Position numbers and translations under genes: made by a program
The notes under the pieces: generated by a model
Database searches by the model: none
Seen by the model: the letters and a program-made list of their open reading frames with translations, nothing else
Told to the model about the DNA's origin: nothing
Shown: piece after piece, positions 27,822 to 35,434 of the stretch
Layout of the letters: every line of letters begins with the position of its first letter
Numbering within the stretch: the stretch's first letter is position 1
Assembly (NCBI RefSeq): GCF_902712855.1
Contig: NZ_LR743507.1
Location: forward strand, 4,946,001 to 5,010,000
Source: Variovorax paradoxus
GTDB taxonomy: Bacteria > Pseudomonadota > Gammaproteobacteria > Burkholderiales > Burkholderiaceae_C
Reading direction: 5' to 3'
Length of the DNA stretch: 64,000 bases

Positions 27822-30020
27822 TTGAATCCAAGCCGCTCCATCCGCCTGGTTGCCGATACGGCCACCTCCTCCGCCCCGACCTCTCCCGCTTCGTTCCGCC
27901 GCAGCGCATTCGGCCCGCCCGCCCGCGCCACGCTCCTGCTGCTCTGGGCCTGTGCCCAGGGTGCCCGCGCCCAGGCGCAGGACACCGCGCCCGGCGGCAG
28001 CGTGCTGCCGACCGTCACGGTCACCGCCGACACGCCCGACGACACGCCGCAACACCTCGACGCCAGGGTGAGCAGCGGCGCGCTCGGTGCGCGCTCGCAG
28101 CTCGACACGCCCTTCTCCACCACCGTGGTGCGCTCGGAGGACATGGCCGAGCGCCAGGTCTCCAAGCTCGGCGACGTGTTCGCGCTCGACGCCTCGGTGT
28201 CCGACAACAGCGGCGCCTACAACAGCTGGGCCAGCTATGTCTCGGTGCGCGGCCTGCCGCTGGACTGGCAGAACGGCTACCGCATCAACGGCCAGCCCTT
28301 CCTCAGCTACGCCATCACGCTGCCCTACGAACAGTTCGAGCAGATCGAGTTGCTCAAGGGCTCGTCGGGGTTCATGTACGGCTTCGGCACGCCGGGCGGC
28401 ATCGTCAACTACGTGACGAAGAAGCCGGCCGACACCCCGGTGCGCAGCATCGAGTTCGGCTACAAGACGGCCGGCATCTGGAGCGAGCACGTCGACCTGG
28501 GCGGGCGCTTCGGCGCGGACGACCGCTTCGGCTACCGGCTCAACGCCACGCACGAGGAAGGCAAGACCTACAACGACGGCAACGTGCGGCGCGATTCGGT
28601 CTCGCTCGCACTCGATGCGAAGCTCACCGACAGGCTCACCTGGACCTTCGATTCGCTCTACCAGAAGCGCACCGCCACCGGCCAGACGCCGTCGATCTAC
28701 ACCGGCAGCTACACGGGCACCGTGCTGCCATCGACCATCGCCGCCGACAACGCGAACCTCGTCGGCCCGGGCCAGCACCTGGCCACCGATTTCAGGCTGT
28801 TCTCGACCGGGCTGCAATACCAGCTGTCGCCCGACTGGACGCTCGCCACCACCTACAGCCACAGCAGCGCCTCGCGCAGCCGCAACGAAAGCATCGCCTA
28901 CCTGCAGGACGCGGGCGGCAGCTACGACGACTACCGGTACGACGGCGCCGAGGGCCACCGCTTCAACCAGTGGCAGGCCATGGCCACGGGCAAGCTGCGC
29001 ACCGGCGCCTTCGAGCACCAGGTGACGCTGGGCGCCTCGTGGCAGAAGCAGGTGAACGACTACAGCGCCAACAGCATCTACCAGTTCATCGGCACGGGCA
29101 GCCTCTTCGCGCAGAACGGCAACGGCTACGAAAGCACCACCGCCTTCGCGCGCTACCGCCCGAGCGACATCACGCAGCGCGCGGTGTTCGCGAGCGACAC
29201 ACTGAAGCTGTCCGACCGGTGGTCGGTGCTGGCCGGCCTGCGCAGCACCGACTACGAGCAGAACGCCTACGGCACCACCGGCGTGCAGAGTTCCAGCTAC
29301 CGCAAGAACGGCGTGATCACGCCGACGCTGGCGCTGATGTTCAAGCCCGCGCCCGACACCACGCTGTACACCAGCTACGTCGAATCGCTGGAGCCCGGCA
29401 GCACCGTGAGCAGCCTCTACGCGAACGACGGGGCCTTGCTGAACCCGCTGAAGAGCCGCCAGTACGAACTGGGCCTGAAGACCGAGCGCGACCGCTGGAG
29501 CGCCACGGCGGCGCTGTTCCGCATCGAGCGCGGCGCCGAGTACGCCAACAGCGCCAACGTGCTGGTGCAGGACGGCCAGTCGATCTACCAGGGCCTGGAG
29601 CTCGGCGCGTCCACGCGGCTGGGCTCGCAGTGGCAGGTGGGCGGCAACCTGATGCTGCTCGATGCCGGCTACCGGCGCGGCAGCAATTACGTGGGCAACC
29701 GCGTGGCAGGTGCGCCGAAGATGGTGGCCACCGCGCAGGTGTCGTACGACGTGGCGCAGGTGCCGGGTCTGAAGCTGTCGGCCGACATGAAGTACACCGG
29801 CGGCACCATGCTCGATGCATCGAACCAGCTGAGCCTGCCGGGCTACACGGTCGCGAACATCGGTGCGAGCTACGCCACGCGCCTCGGCGGGCACAACACC
29901 ACCTTCCGCGCAGCCATCAACAACGTGGCGAACCGCCGCTACTGGGAATACCAGTACGACAGCTACATCAAGCCCGGCGACCCGCGTACCTTCAGCCTGA
30001 GCGCGAAGATCGACTTCTAG
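27822..30020 (+). CDS. TonB-dependent siderophore receptor (second)
   Basis: Outer-membrane ferric-siderophore transporter, 732 residues from TTG 27822, or 748 from ATG 27774. TTG is preferred because the ATG falls inside the BaeR-like box and upstream of the Fur box. Signal peptide core ATLLLLWACAQGARA, no STN domain, TonB box region LPTVTVTAD, plug (TPFSTTVVRSEDMAERQ, YVSVRGLPLDWQNGYRING, IELLKGSSGFMYGFGTPGG), barrel, and a C-terminal SAKIDF with the terminal Phe needed for BAM insertion. No regulator genes adjoin it, so it is controlled by Fur and perhaps a BaeR-like protein rather than by surface signalling. Confidence 0.9.
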   Translation: MNPSRSIRLVADTATSSAPTSPASFRRSAFGPPARATLLLLWACAQGARAQAQDTAPGGSVLPTVTVTADTPDDTPQHLDARVSSGALGARSQLDTPFSTTVVRSEDMAERQVSKLGDVFALDASVSDNSGAYNSWASYVSVRGLPLDWQNGYRINGQPFLSYAITLPYEQFEQIELLKGSSGFMYGFGTPGGIVNYVTKKPADTPVRSIEFGYKTAGIWSEHVDLGGRFGADDRFGYRLNATHEEGKTYNDGNVRRDSVSLALDAKLTDRLTWTFDSLYQKRTATGQTPSIYTGSYTGTVLPSTIAADNANLVGPGQHLATDFRLFSTGLQYQLSPDWTLATTYSHSSASRSRNESIAYLQDAGGSYDDYRYDGAEGHRFNQWQAMATGKLRTGAFEHQVTLGASWQKQVNDYSANSIYQFIGTGSLFAQNGNGYESTTAFARYRPSDITQRAVFASDTLKLSDRWSVLAGLRSTDYEQNAYGTTGVQSSSYRKNGVITPTLALMFKPAPDTTLYTSYVESLEPGSTVSSLYANDGALLNPLKSRQYELGLKTERDRWSATAALFRIERGAEYANSANVLVQDGQSIYQGLELGASTRLGSQWQVGGNLMLLDAGYRRGSNYVGNRVAGAPKMVATAQVSYDVAQVPGLKLSADMKYTGGTMLDASNQLSLPGYTVANIGASYATRLGGHNTTFRAAINNVANRRYWEYQYDSYIKPGDPRTFSLSAKIDF

Positions 30021-30029
30021 CCGGACGCC

Positions 30030-30441
30030 ATGGCCTTCATGCACCGCCGGATCGCATCGGCCGCAAGCACCTTGTGCCTGTGCCTCTCATGTGTCGCCGC
30101 GCATGCCGATGCAAGCGATGCTGCACACGCGCGCGTGGTGTCGAGCACCTGGCTGCCCGGCGGCAAGTACGTCCTGGTCTACGAACTCGACGGCGCCGAG
30201 TGCATGGCGCTGTCGATGGCGCCGCCGGGTGCATGGATCGCGGTGCCCGATGCCGCGAGCGCACCGCCACCCATGCCTGAGCCGAAGGCGCGGGATGCGC
30301 ATGCGGGATGCGTTTCCCGCCTCGCGAACCTATGTCGGCGGCTTCTTCGTCGACCCCGTATCGGCCGCCTTGCGCGCCAGCGGACTGGGCCTGCTGCTGG
30401 GCGACGGCTGGCCGCGCGACGCACGCCGCATCAACCGTTGA
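30030..30441 (+). pseudogene. Small exported protein gene broken by a 13-bp tandem duplication
   Basis: From ATG 30030 the frame gives a signal peptide (ASTLCLCLSCVAAHADA) and a short domain (TWLPGGKYVLVYELDGAECMAL). Near 30300 the sensible reading jumps to the +1 frame: DAFPASRTYVGGFFVDPV, ending GDGWPRDARRINR with a stop at 30441. The cause is visible: GCGGGATGCG occurs at 30290-30299 and again at 30303-30312, a 13-bp unit duplicated. Removing one copy restores a single frame (PKARDAFPASRT) of about 132 codons. The protein is unknown; it lies 9 bp after the receptor gene and was probably co-transcribed with it. Confidence 0.65.
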
Positions 30442-30456
30442 ACACAACGGTCTTCG

Positions 30457-30480
30457 TCCGAATTTCCTCCCGTATTGAGG
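30457..30480 (+). promoter_or_regulatory. BaeR-like box
   Basis: CCGAATTTCCTCCCGTATTG at 30458-30477, same core as the sites at 469 and 27761. It ends 16 bp before the ATG of the small protein at 30496. Confidence 0.4.
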
Positions 30481-30495
30481 TTCACCATCGTGGTC

Positions 30496-30930
30496 ATGAA
30501 AAGCCCATGGCATCGCCACACACACGGCGCCTCGCAAGCGCTCCGCTTCAACGGCCTGCTCACCTCCGCCAGCGCACAGCGCCCACGGCCAGGGCCAGGG
30601 CCGACCATGCAGGCGCGATGGAACTCCTCGCTGGCCGCAGCCCCTGCCCGCGCGCAAACGCGCAGGCCCGGAGGAAGCTCGCGGCTGCAGCGCTTCGCGG
30701 GCGTGCTGGCCTTCTGCACGCTGGCGCTCGGCGTCTTCACGGCCGTCAGCGACACCTGCGACGCGCACGAAAGCGCCAGCGCGGGCAACTACGACCTGTC
30801 GACGCTCTCGGCCCTCACCGACGCGAACATCGACGCGAGCACCGGCGCGGCGCCTGCCGCACGGCGTGCCGGCGGCTGCAGGCACAAGCGCAAGGCAAGC
30901 CGAATCGCGCATGCAGGAGCGGCGCCCTGA
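30496..30930 (+). CDS. Hypothetical protein with one TM segment
   Basis: A 144-residue protein, unrecognised. The first 75 residues are basic and low-complexity (Pro/Arg/Ala-rich), then one hydrophobic helix (FAGVLAFCTLALGVFTAVSDT), a short polar region (ASAGNYDLSTLSALTDANID) and an Arg/Lys-rich tail. A start nearer the helix is possible. Coding status rests on the upstream BaeR-like box and the terminator just downstream; no clear homologue family comes to mind. Confidence 0.4.
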   Translation: MKSPWHRHTHGASQALRFNGLLTSASAQRPRPGPGPTMQARWNSSLAAAPARAQTRRPGGSSRLQRFAGVLAFCTLALGVFTAVSDTCDAHESASAGNYDLSTLSALTDANIDASTGAAPAARRAGGCRHKRKASRIAHAGAAP

Positions 30931-30961
30931 CAGCGCCGTCGAAGGAGCAGGAGAAAGAGAG

Positions 30962-30985
30962 GACGGCGAGGCCCGCCGTCTTTCC
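30962..30985 (+). terminator. Rho-independent terminator
   Basis: GACGGCG-AGGCC-CGCCGTC (30962-30980) followed by TTTCC. It ends the small-protein transcript 30 bp downstream. Confidence 0.6.
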
Positions 30986-31024
30986 TCTCCGAGGCCGTCG
31001 ATACCGAACCGCCCGGCCCGCGCT

Positions 31025-31291
31025 TCAACGCGCTGCGTTGCGGTCGCCGATCATCTTCGGGCTGATGAAGATCAGCATCTCGGTCTTGCTGTTGACCCGG
31101 CTGCGCGTGCGGAACCCCGCGCCGACCACCGGCAGTTCGCTCAGCACCGGCACGCGCGATTCCGAGCTGGTGTCCTTCAGGTCGAACACGCCGCCGATCA
31201 CCACGGTGCCGCCGTTCTCCACCAGCACCTCGGTCTGGATGTGCTTGGTGTTGATGGCATAGCGCGGGACCGCGAATATCTGTCTGTTCAT
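31025..31291 (-). pseudogene. C-terminal remnant of a type IV pilus secretin (PilQ)
   Basis: An 88-codon frame reading AINTKHIQTEVLVENGGTV, VIGGVFDL, VPVLSELPVVGAGFRTRSRV and TEMLIFISPKMI: the last strands of the PilQ secretin barrel and lip, normally the final tenth of a protein of about 700 residues. Everything upstream, including the AMIN and secretin N domains, is missing, and no pil genes are nearby. The ATG at 31291 is probably accidental. It is a stray fragment left by rearrangement between the small-protein and porin genes. Confidence 0.75.
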
Positions 31292-31359
31292 TTCACCTGC
31301 CTTGAAACTGCGGCTTCACCTCCTCGCTGCTTCGAGCCCCCTCATGAGCGCAGCGCGAA

Positions 31360-31390
31360 CCCCGGCACCGCGCAAGGCACGGTGCCGGGG
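31360..31390. terminator. Strong hairpin after the porin gene
   Basis: CCCCGGCACCG (31360-31370) and CGGTGCCGGGG (31380-31390) form a perfect 11-bp stem with a 9-base loop, 48 bp past the porin stop. No U-run, but stem strength suggests an end point or mRNA-stabilising element. Confidence 0.5.
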
Positions 31391-31437
31391 CCGTTACGCG
31401 CAGCGCAGCCCCTCAGCCGCGCTGCTGCGTCGGGTCG

Positions 31438-32595
31438 TCAGAACGCGTGGCGGATGCCGAAGTCGTAGCCGGTGGAGGAGCGCGGCACGCCGCTGAAGCC
31501 CACCACCGCGCTGCCGTAGCCCGCCGTGCTGGCCGACACCAGGCTGCCCGTGTAGTTGGCGTCGTTGCGGTTGTTCACCCGCGCCACCGTCGCGTACAAC
31601 GCCGTGCGCCTGGACAGGTTGTGCACGTAGCCGATGGCCAGCTTCTGCGCGCGCGGGTCCTCGCCCGTGATGCCTGCCGCGCCTTCGTTGTAGCGCACCA
31701 CCGAGTACGACGCGCGGATCAGGCCCGCACCCACCGGCACGGTCGCACCGATCAGGTAGCCGTTGTAGCTGTCGTGCGTGTTCGCCAGCGCCGTGTCGAA
31801 CTTGTTCTTCACGTTCGAGAGCTCACCGAACAGCTTCACCGGACCGAAGTCGTACGACGCGCCGAGGTTGACGGTCTGCACCTTGCGCTCCAGCGCGGCG
31901 GTGTCCACCGCGACGTTCTGGCCCACGGCCAGCGCGACGTCCAGCGGGCCGTTGGCGTAGCCGAAGCGTCCGCCGACGTAGCGCCCGGCGCTGCTGCTCG
32001 TGGCCGCGGTGGTGGTGGTCGCGTCCGTGCTGGTGTTCTCGTGGAAGCTGTACTGCAGCTGCCCGTAGAAGCCGCCCAGGTTCGGCGGCAGGAAGTAGCC
32101 CACCATGTTGCTCGCGCGCACGTAGTTGGCGTTGTTGATGGTGGTGTTGCCGCTGACGGTGCTGATCAGGTTGGTGCCCGAGCCGTTGGTGCCGAACGGG
32201 TCGAACACGGTGTCGTTCCAGAACGTGGCGGTGTAGTCGCGGCCCAGGCGCAGCTCGCCGAAGCCGCCCGACAGGCTCACGGTGGAGCGCCGGTTGAAGG
32301 TGCTCACGCCGGTGGCGCCGTCGTCGTTGGTGATGGGCGCTTCGAGCCAGAAGCTCGCGGCCAGGCCGCCTCCGAGGTCCTCGGTGCCGCGGAAGCCCAG
32401 GCGGCTGGAGTTGTAGCCGGAGTTGCCCAGGCTTGTCTTGCTTTGCTTGACCGACGCGCCCGTGATCGCGTCGCGTGCGGTGGCCGACTGGTAGGTTACG
32501 CCGGCGTCGACGACACCGAACAGCGTGACGGACGATTGGGCAGAGGCCAGCCCGCAGACGGCCAGGGCAGCGAATGCCGTGAGGGTTTTCTTCAT
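31438..32595 (-). CDS. Gram-negative general porin, betaproteobacterial type
   Basis: A 385-residue outer-membrane trimeric porin. Signal peptide MKKTLTAFAALAVCGLASA, first strand SSVTLFGVVDAGVTY, conserved SRLGFRGTEDLGGGLAASFWLE, a constriction-loop 3 region rich in Asn/Gly (FGTNGSGTNLISTVSGNTT), YDFGIRHAF with terminal Phe. Length and motifs match the Comamonadaceae OmpC/Omp32-like family, usually anion-selective. ATG 32595 is followed by a canonical leader. Two BaeR-like boxes lie in the divergent 203-bp region it shares with the TolC-like gene. Confidence 0.93.
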   Translation of the reverse strand: MKKTLTAFAALAVCGLASAQSSVTLFGVVDAGVTYQSATARDAITGASVKQSKTSLGNSGYNSSRLGFRGTEDLGGGLAASFWLEAPITNDDGATGVSTFNRRSTVSLSGGFGELRLGRDYTATFWNDTVFDPFGTNGSGTNLISTVSGNTTINNANYVRASNMVGYFLPPNLGGFYGQLQYSFHENTSTDATTTTAATSSSAGRYVGGRFGYANGPLDVALAVGQNVAVDTAALERKVQTVNLGASYDFGPVKLFGELSNVKNKFDTALANTHDSYNGYLIGATVPVGAGLIRASYSVVRYNEGAAGITGEDPRAQKLAIGYVHNLSRRTALYATVARVNNRNDANYTGSLVSASTAGYGSAVVGFSGVPRSSTGYDFGIRHAF

Positions 32596-32661
32596 TCAGG
32601 TTTCTCCAGTTTCAGGTCTGATGCGGCCGCTCGGTATCGACCGGCTGTACGCATGGTTTCG

Positions 32662-32682
32662 TCCAAATCTGGAGGAATTTGG
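32662..32682 (-). promoter_or_regulatory. BaeR-like box in the porin promoter
   Basis: On the minus strand CCAAATTCCTCCAGATTTGG (32663-32682), 67 bp before the porin start. The flanks CCAAAT/ATTTGG make it partly palindromic. Confidence 0.45.
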
Positions 32683-32765
32683 TAGATCCGTTTTCTGCGT
32701 CATCGACTGTTGTGTGCGCGCGTCACACACCTTCGTGCATTGCATGAAGGCCTCTTCGACGCTCC

Positions 32766-32788
32766 TTCAAATTTCTCCCAATTCACCT
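32766..32788 (+). promoter_or_regulatory. BaeR-like box in front of the TolC-like gene
   Basis: AAATTTCTCCCAATTCACC (32769-32787), 12 bp before ATG 32799; of all copies it looks most like the E. coli BaeR box because it has CTCC followed by A and ATT. Confidence 0.4.
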
Positions 32789-32798
32789 GAAAAGATCC

Positions 32799-33896
32799 AT
32801 GCATGACGAAGCACGGAACTCCAAGGTGAAGCGATCGAGAACACTCCTGATGGGGCTGTGCGGGGCACTGGCCATCGCGTGTGCAGGCACGAGCATCGCG
32901 ATGGTCCACGCCACGTCGATGGAGGCCGCGGGCATGTTCGCCGGCCACAAGGTGCGCGTACCGGCACAGGCAAAGGCACAGTTGAATGCGCAGCCGTGGT
33001 GGAGCGGCTTCGAGGACCCGGCAATGAGCCGGCTGATGGCTGCATCGCAAGGCCGTGCCGACTCCGGCGTGGCCGCGGCCTGCATCGCGCTGAAGGTGAA
33101 GACGCTCGAGCTGGTCTACCTCGAGAACACGCGCGATGCGGTGCAGCGGCAGTCTTCGCTCCTTCGCGGCAGCGCGCCGCCACGCGATGACTTCGCGAAG
33201 CAGCTCGACGTGCGAAAAGCCGCCGCAAGTGCCAGCATCGAGAAGCTGCGTGCGCAACGCGCCAGCTACATCGGCTACCTCGCAACGCAATGCCACATGA
33301 GCGAGGCGGCAATGAATGCGTTGCTGGCCGACGCGCTGCAGGACAAGTCGCTGCCACGCTTCGCGGCCGAGGTGCCGCGCGAACTGCCGATGTCGGTGCT
33401 CTCGAACCGCACCGACATCCACCTGGCCGCCGCGCTCTACGGCGTGGATGCCACTCCGGATGCCGATGCATGGCCCGCCGGCGCGATCGACGCCAGCGGG
33501 GAAGCGCAGGCCATCGACATGCCCGGCTCTCCTCTCTATGCGCAGGCAGTCGCACAGGCGCGCGACCAGGTTGCCGCTGCACTTCAGCGGCTGCAGATGC
33601 ACAGCGACATCGCGCAGGCCGCCTACGCGCGCGTGGTGAGCGCACGCGCCGGCTTCGAACAGTCGAAGGCCCGCCGCGACCGCGCGGAGATCTCCGAAGT
33701 GCAGCTCATGGAGGACTTCCAGGGGCTGCTGCTCGACCTCCACGTGCTGGCCGCCGCGAACGGCGAACTCGCGCTCGCGTGGGTCGTCTTCATGGGAAGC
33801 ATCGGCAACGGCACCCCGATCGATGCGGTGGCGGATTCATCGGCCACGCCGATGCCCTTTCTGCACAAAGTCTCCCGAAAGTTGCGCAATCCTTGA
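32799..33896 (+). CDS. Shortened TolC/OprM-like outer-membrane efflux protein
   Basis: A 365-residue exported protein; residues 15-38 form a signal peptide with a weak lipobox (LAIAC). It retains marks of NodT-type outer-membrane factors: PWWSGFEDPAMSRLM at the start of the mature part, the mid-protein LPMSVLSNRTDIHLAAALYGV where family members have LPSDLLRRRPDI, and long Ala-rich helices (AYARVVSARAGFEQSKARRD, QLMEDFQGLLLDLHVLAA). Family proteins have 450-500 residues in two repeats; here much of the strands and helices is missing, so it may not form a trimeric channel. There is no RND or MFP gene beside it. Homology is by eye and moderate. Confidence 0.5.
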   Translation: MHDEARNSKVKRSRTLLMGLCGALAIACAGTSIAMVHATSMEAAGMFAGHKVRVPAQAKAQLNAQPWWSGFEDPAMSRLMAASQGRADSGVAAACIALKVKTLELVYLENTRDAVQRQSSLLRGSAPPRDDFAKQLDVRKAAASASIEKLRAQRASYIGYLATQCHMSEAAMNALLADALQDKSLPRFAAEVPRELPMSVLSNRTDIHLAAALYGVDATPDADAWPAGAIDASGEAQAIDMPGSPLYAQAVAQARDQVAAALQRLQMHSDIAQAAYARVVSARAGFEQSKARRDRAEISEVQLMEDFQGLLLDLHVLAAANGELALAWVVFMGSIGNGTPIDAVADSSATPMPFLHKVSRKLRNP

Positions 33897-33914
33897 AGCT
33901 CGAAGGAGCCTTCC

Positions 33915-34703
33915 ATGACCACTGCCCTGCACAAAGTTTCCGGCCGCCCCGTGCTCTCGCTGCGCGGCCTCACACAGGCACACCCGCACGCCCAGCCCGA
34001 CGCCGCTGCATCGCTCGCGCGGCATCCGTTCCCGCTCGACGGCGAGCAGGCCACCACCACCGCCACGACGGTCGGCATCCGCCAGCTCGAGCAGGCATTC
34101 AAGCCTGCGTTCGGTCGCCTGCACGTGCTGCAGAACCTGATCATTCCGATGTACGAAGGCAGCGCCGTGCCCACCGCCCGCTTCGACGTGGCGCTGGTGT
34201 GCGAAGCCGGCGTGTACCTGTTCGAGGTGAAGGGCTGGCGCAATGCGGTGGTGTACCGGAAGACGTCGCAGGCACTGCCGCGCTGGTTCCTGCGGCAGCG
34301 CGACCATTCGTTGGCGCGCGAGGTGAAGGACCCCGCATGGCAGTGCGGGCGCAAGACCACGCACCTGCGCAGCCTGCTGCCGCCGGACCTGCGCGTGCAG
34401 TACTTCGTGCTGCTGCCGTTCGAAGGCGTCGAGCTCCAGGGCGTGATGCCGACCGCGGTGATCACGCCGCAGGACCTGCCCTACATCGCGCGCGTGGCGC
34501 GCAGCAACGGCCGCAGCGAGCACGGCTATCCGCTGCTGGACGATGCCGCGATCGACCGCACGCTGCAGCTGCTTGCCGACCTGCAGGGCGACCTGACGAT
34601 CGACGACCACCTGCGCAACAGCCGCGGCATGAGCGAACGCAACGCAGCGAAGGGCCATGCACCCCGCGGCCCCGTGCACCGCGGCGTACTGAAGCTGCAA
34701 TGA
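33915..34703 (+). CDS. NERD-like (nuclease-related domain) protein
   Basis: A 262-residue soluble protein. Residues about 65-125 carry the NERD pattern: a helix GIRQLEQAF, LHVLQNLIIPM, then ARFDVALVCEAGVYLFEVKGW, where Asp, Glu and Lys (D..EVK) are the PD-(D/E)xK-type catalytic trio of this restriction-endonuclease-like fold. A 60-residue disordered N-terminus precedes it. NERD proteins occur in defence and DNA-handling contexts; function here unknown. It starts 18 bp after the TolC-like gene and ends 4 bp before the orphan response regulator, so the three probably form one operon. Confidence 0.6.
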   Translation: MTTALHKVSGRPVLSLRGLTQAHPHAQPDAAASLARHPFPLDGEQATTTATTVGIRQLEQAFKPAFGRLHVLQNLIIPMYEGSAVPTARFDVALVCEAGVYLFEVKGWRNAVVYRKTSQALPRWFLRQRDHSLAREVKDPAWQCGRKTTHLRSLLPPDLRVQYFVLLPFEGVELQGVMPTAVITPQDLPYIARVARSNGRSEHGYPLLDDAAIDRTLQLLADLQGDLTIDDHLRNSRGMSERNAAKGHAPRGPVHRGVLKLQ

Positions 34704-34707
34704 AGCG

Positions 34708-35400
34708 ATGAGCCGGATCCTGTGGGTGGAGGACGCGCGCGACGCTGCTGCGCCGGCGCTGCAGGACGAACTGCAGCGCGCCGGCCACGAGATCGAGCAC
34801 ATCGACGACGGCGCGGTCGCGCTGCACCGCATCCTCACCGCACCGCCGGCGCTCACGCTGCTCGACGTCGCGCTGCCGCACGTGAGCGGGCTGCAGATCC
34901 TGGAGAAGGTCCGCGCGCGCAGCGATCACCCGATCATCATGCTGACCGCACGCGACGGCGAGGCCGACCGGCTGCGCGGTTTCGAACTGGGCGCGGACGA
35001 CTACGTGGGCAAGCCCTGCTCGCCGAGGGAGGTGGCCGTACGCATCCACGTGGTGCTGCGCCGCTGTGCACATCGCACGCGCGCAACGTGGCCGCAAACG
35101 CCGATCACCTTCGGTGCGGTGCGCGGCTGCGCGACGCTCGACGGGCACCACCTGCCGCTGACACGGCGCGAGTCGCTGCTGCTTCGCGCACTGTCGCAGG
35201 AGCCGGGGCGCGTGCTCACGCGCTCGAAGCTGCTGGAGGCGGCGTTTCCGGAAGCACTCGACGTGAACGAGCGCGCGGTCGACACGCACATCAAGAACCT
35301 GCGCAGGAAGCTCGCTGCCGTCCCGGCGGCGCACGACTGGATCCGTTCGGTCTACGGCGTGGGTTTTGCGTGGGAGTCGCGGACCGGGCGCGACGCCTGA
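34708..35400 (+). CDS. Orphan OmpR/BaeR-family response regulator
   Basis: A 230-residue regulator: receiver with VEDAR, Asp53 in LLDVALP, Thr80 and Lys102 in GKPCSP, then a winged helix (LTRRESLLLRAL, ERAVDTHIKNLRRKL, HDWIRSVYGVGFAWE). It is a diverged paralogue of the regulator at 2171-2878, sharing the tail almost exactly, but the second acidic residue pair of the pocket is altered (EDARD). No histidine kinase adjoins it, so it may be phosphorylated by the BaeS-like kinase at 585 or act without phosphorylation. It overlaps the start region of the LptD frame by nothing; lptD begins 34 bp later. Confidence 0.88.
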   Translation: MSRILWVEDARDAAAPALQDELQRAGHEIEHIDDGAVALHRILTAPPALTLLDVALPHVSGLQILEKVRARSDHPIIMLTARDGEADRLRGFELGADDYVGKPCSPREVAVRIHVVLRRCAHRTRATWPQTPITFGAVRGCATLDGHHLPLTRRESLLLRALSQEPGRVLTRSKLLEAAFPEALDVNERAVDTHIKNLRRKLAAVPAAHDWIRSVYGVGFAWESRTGRDA

Positions 35401-35434
35401 CCCGCTCCCGGCTGCCAGGAATTTCCCTTTGCCC

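Noticed and set aside
33855..33945. Repeated CTGCACAAAGT at the end of the TolC-like and start of the NERD-like genes
   Set aside because: Only about ten bases match; too short to be a meaningful duplication or attachment site.
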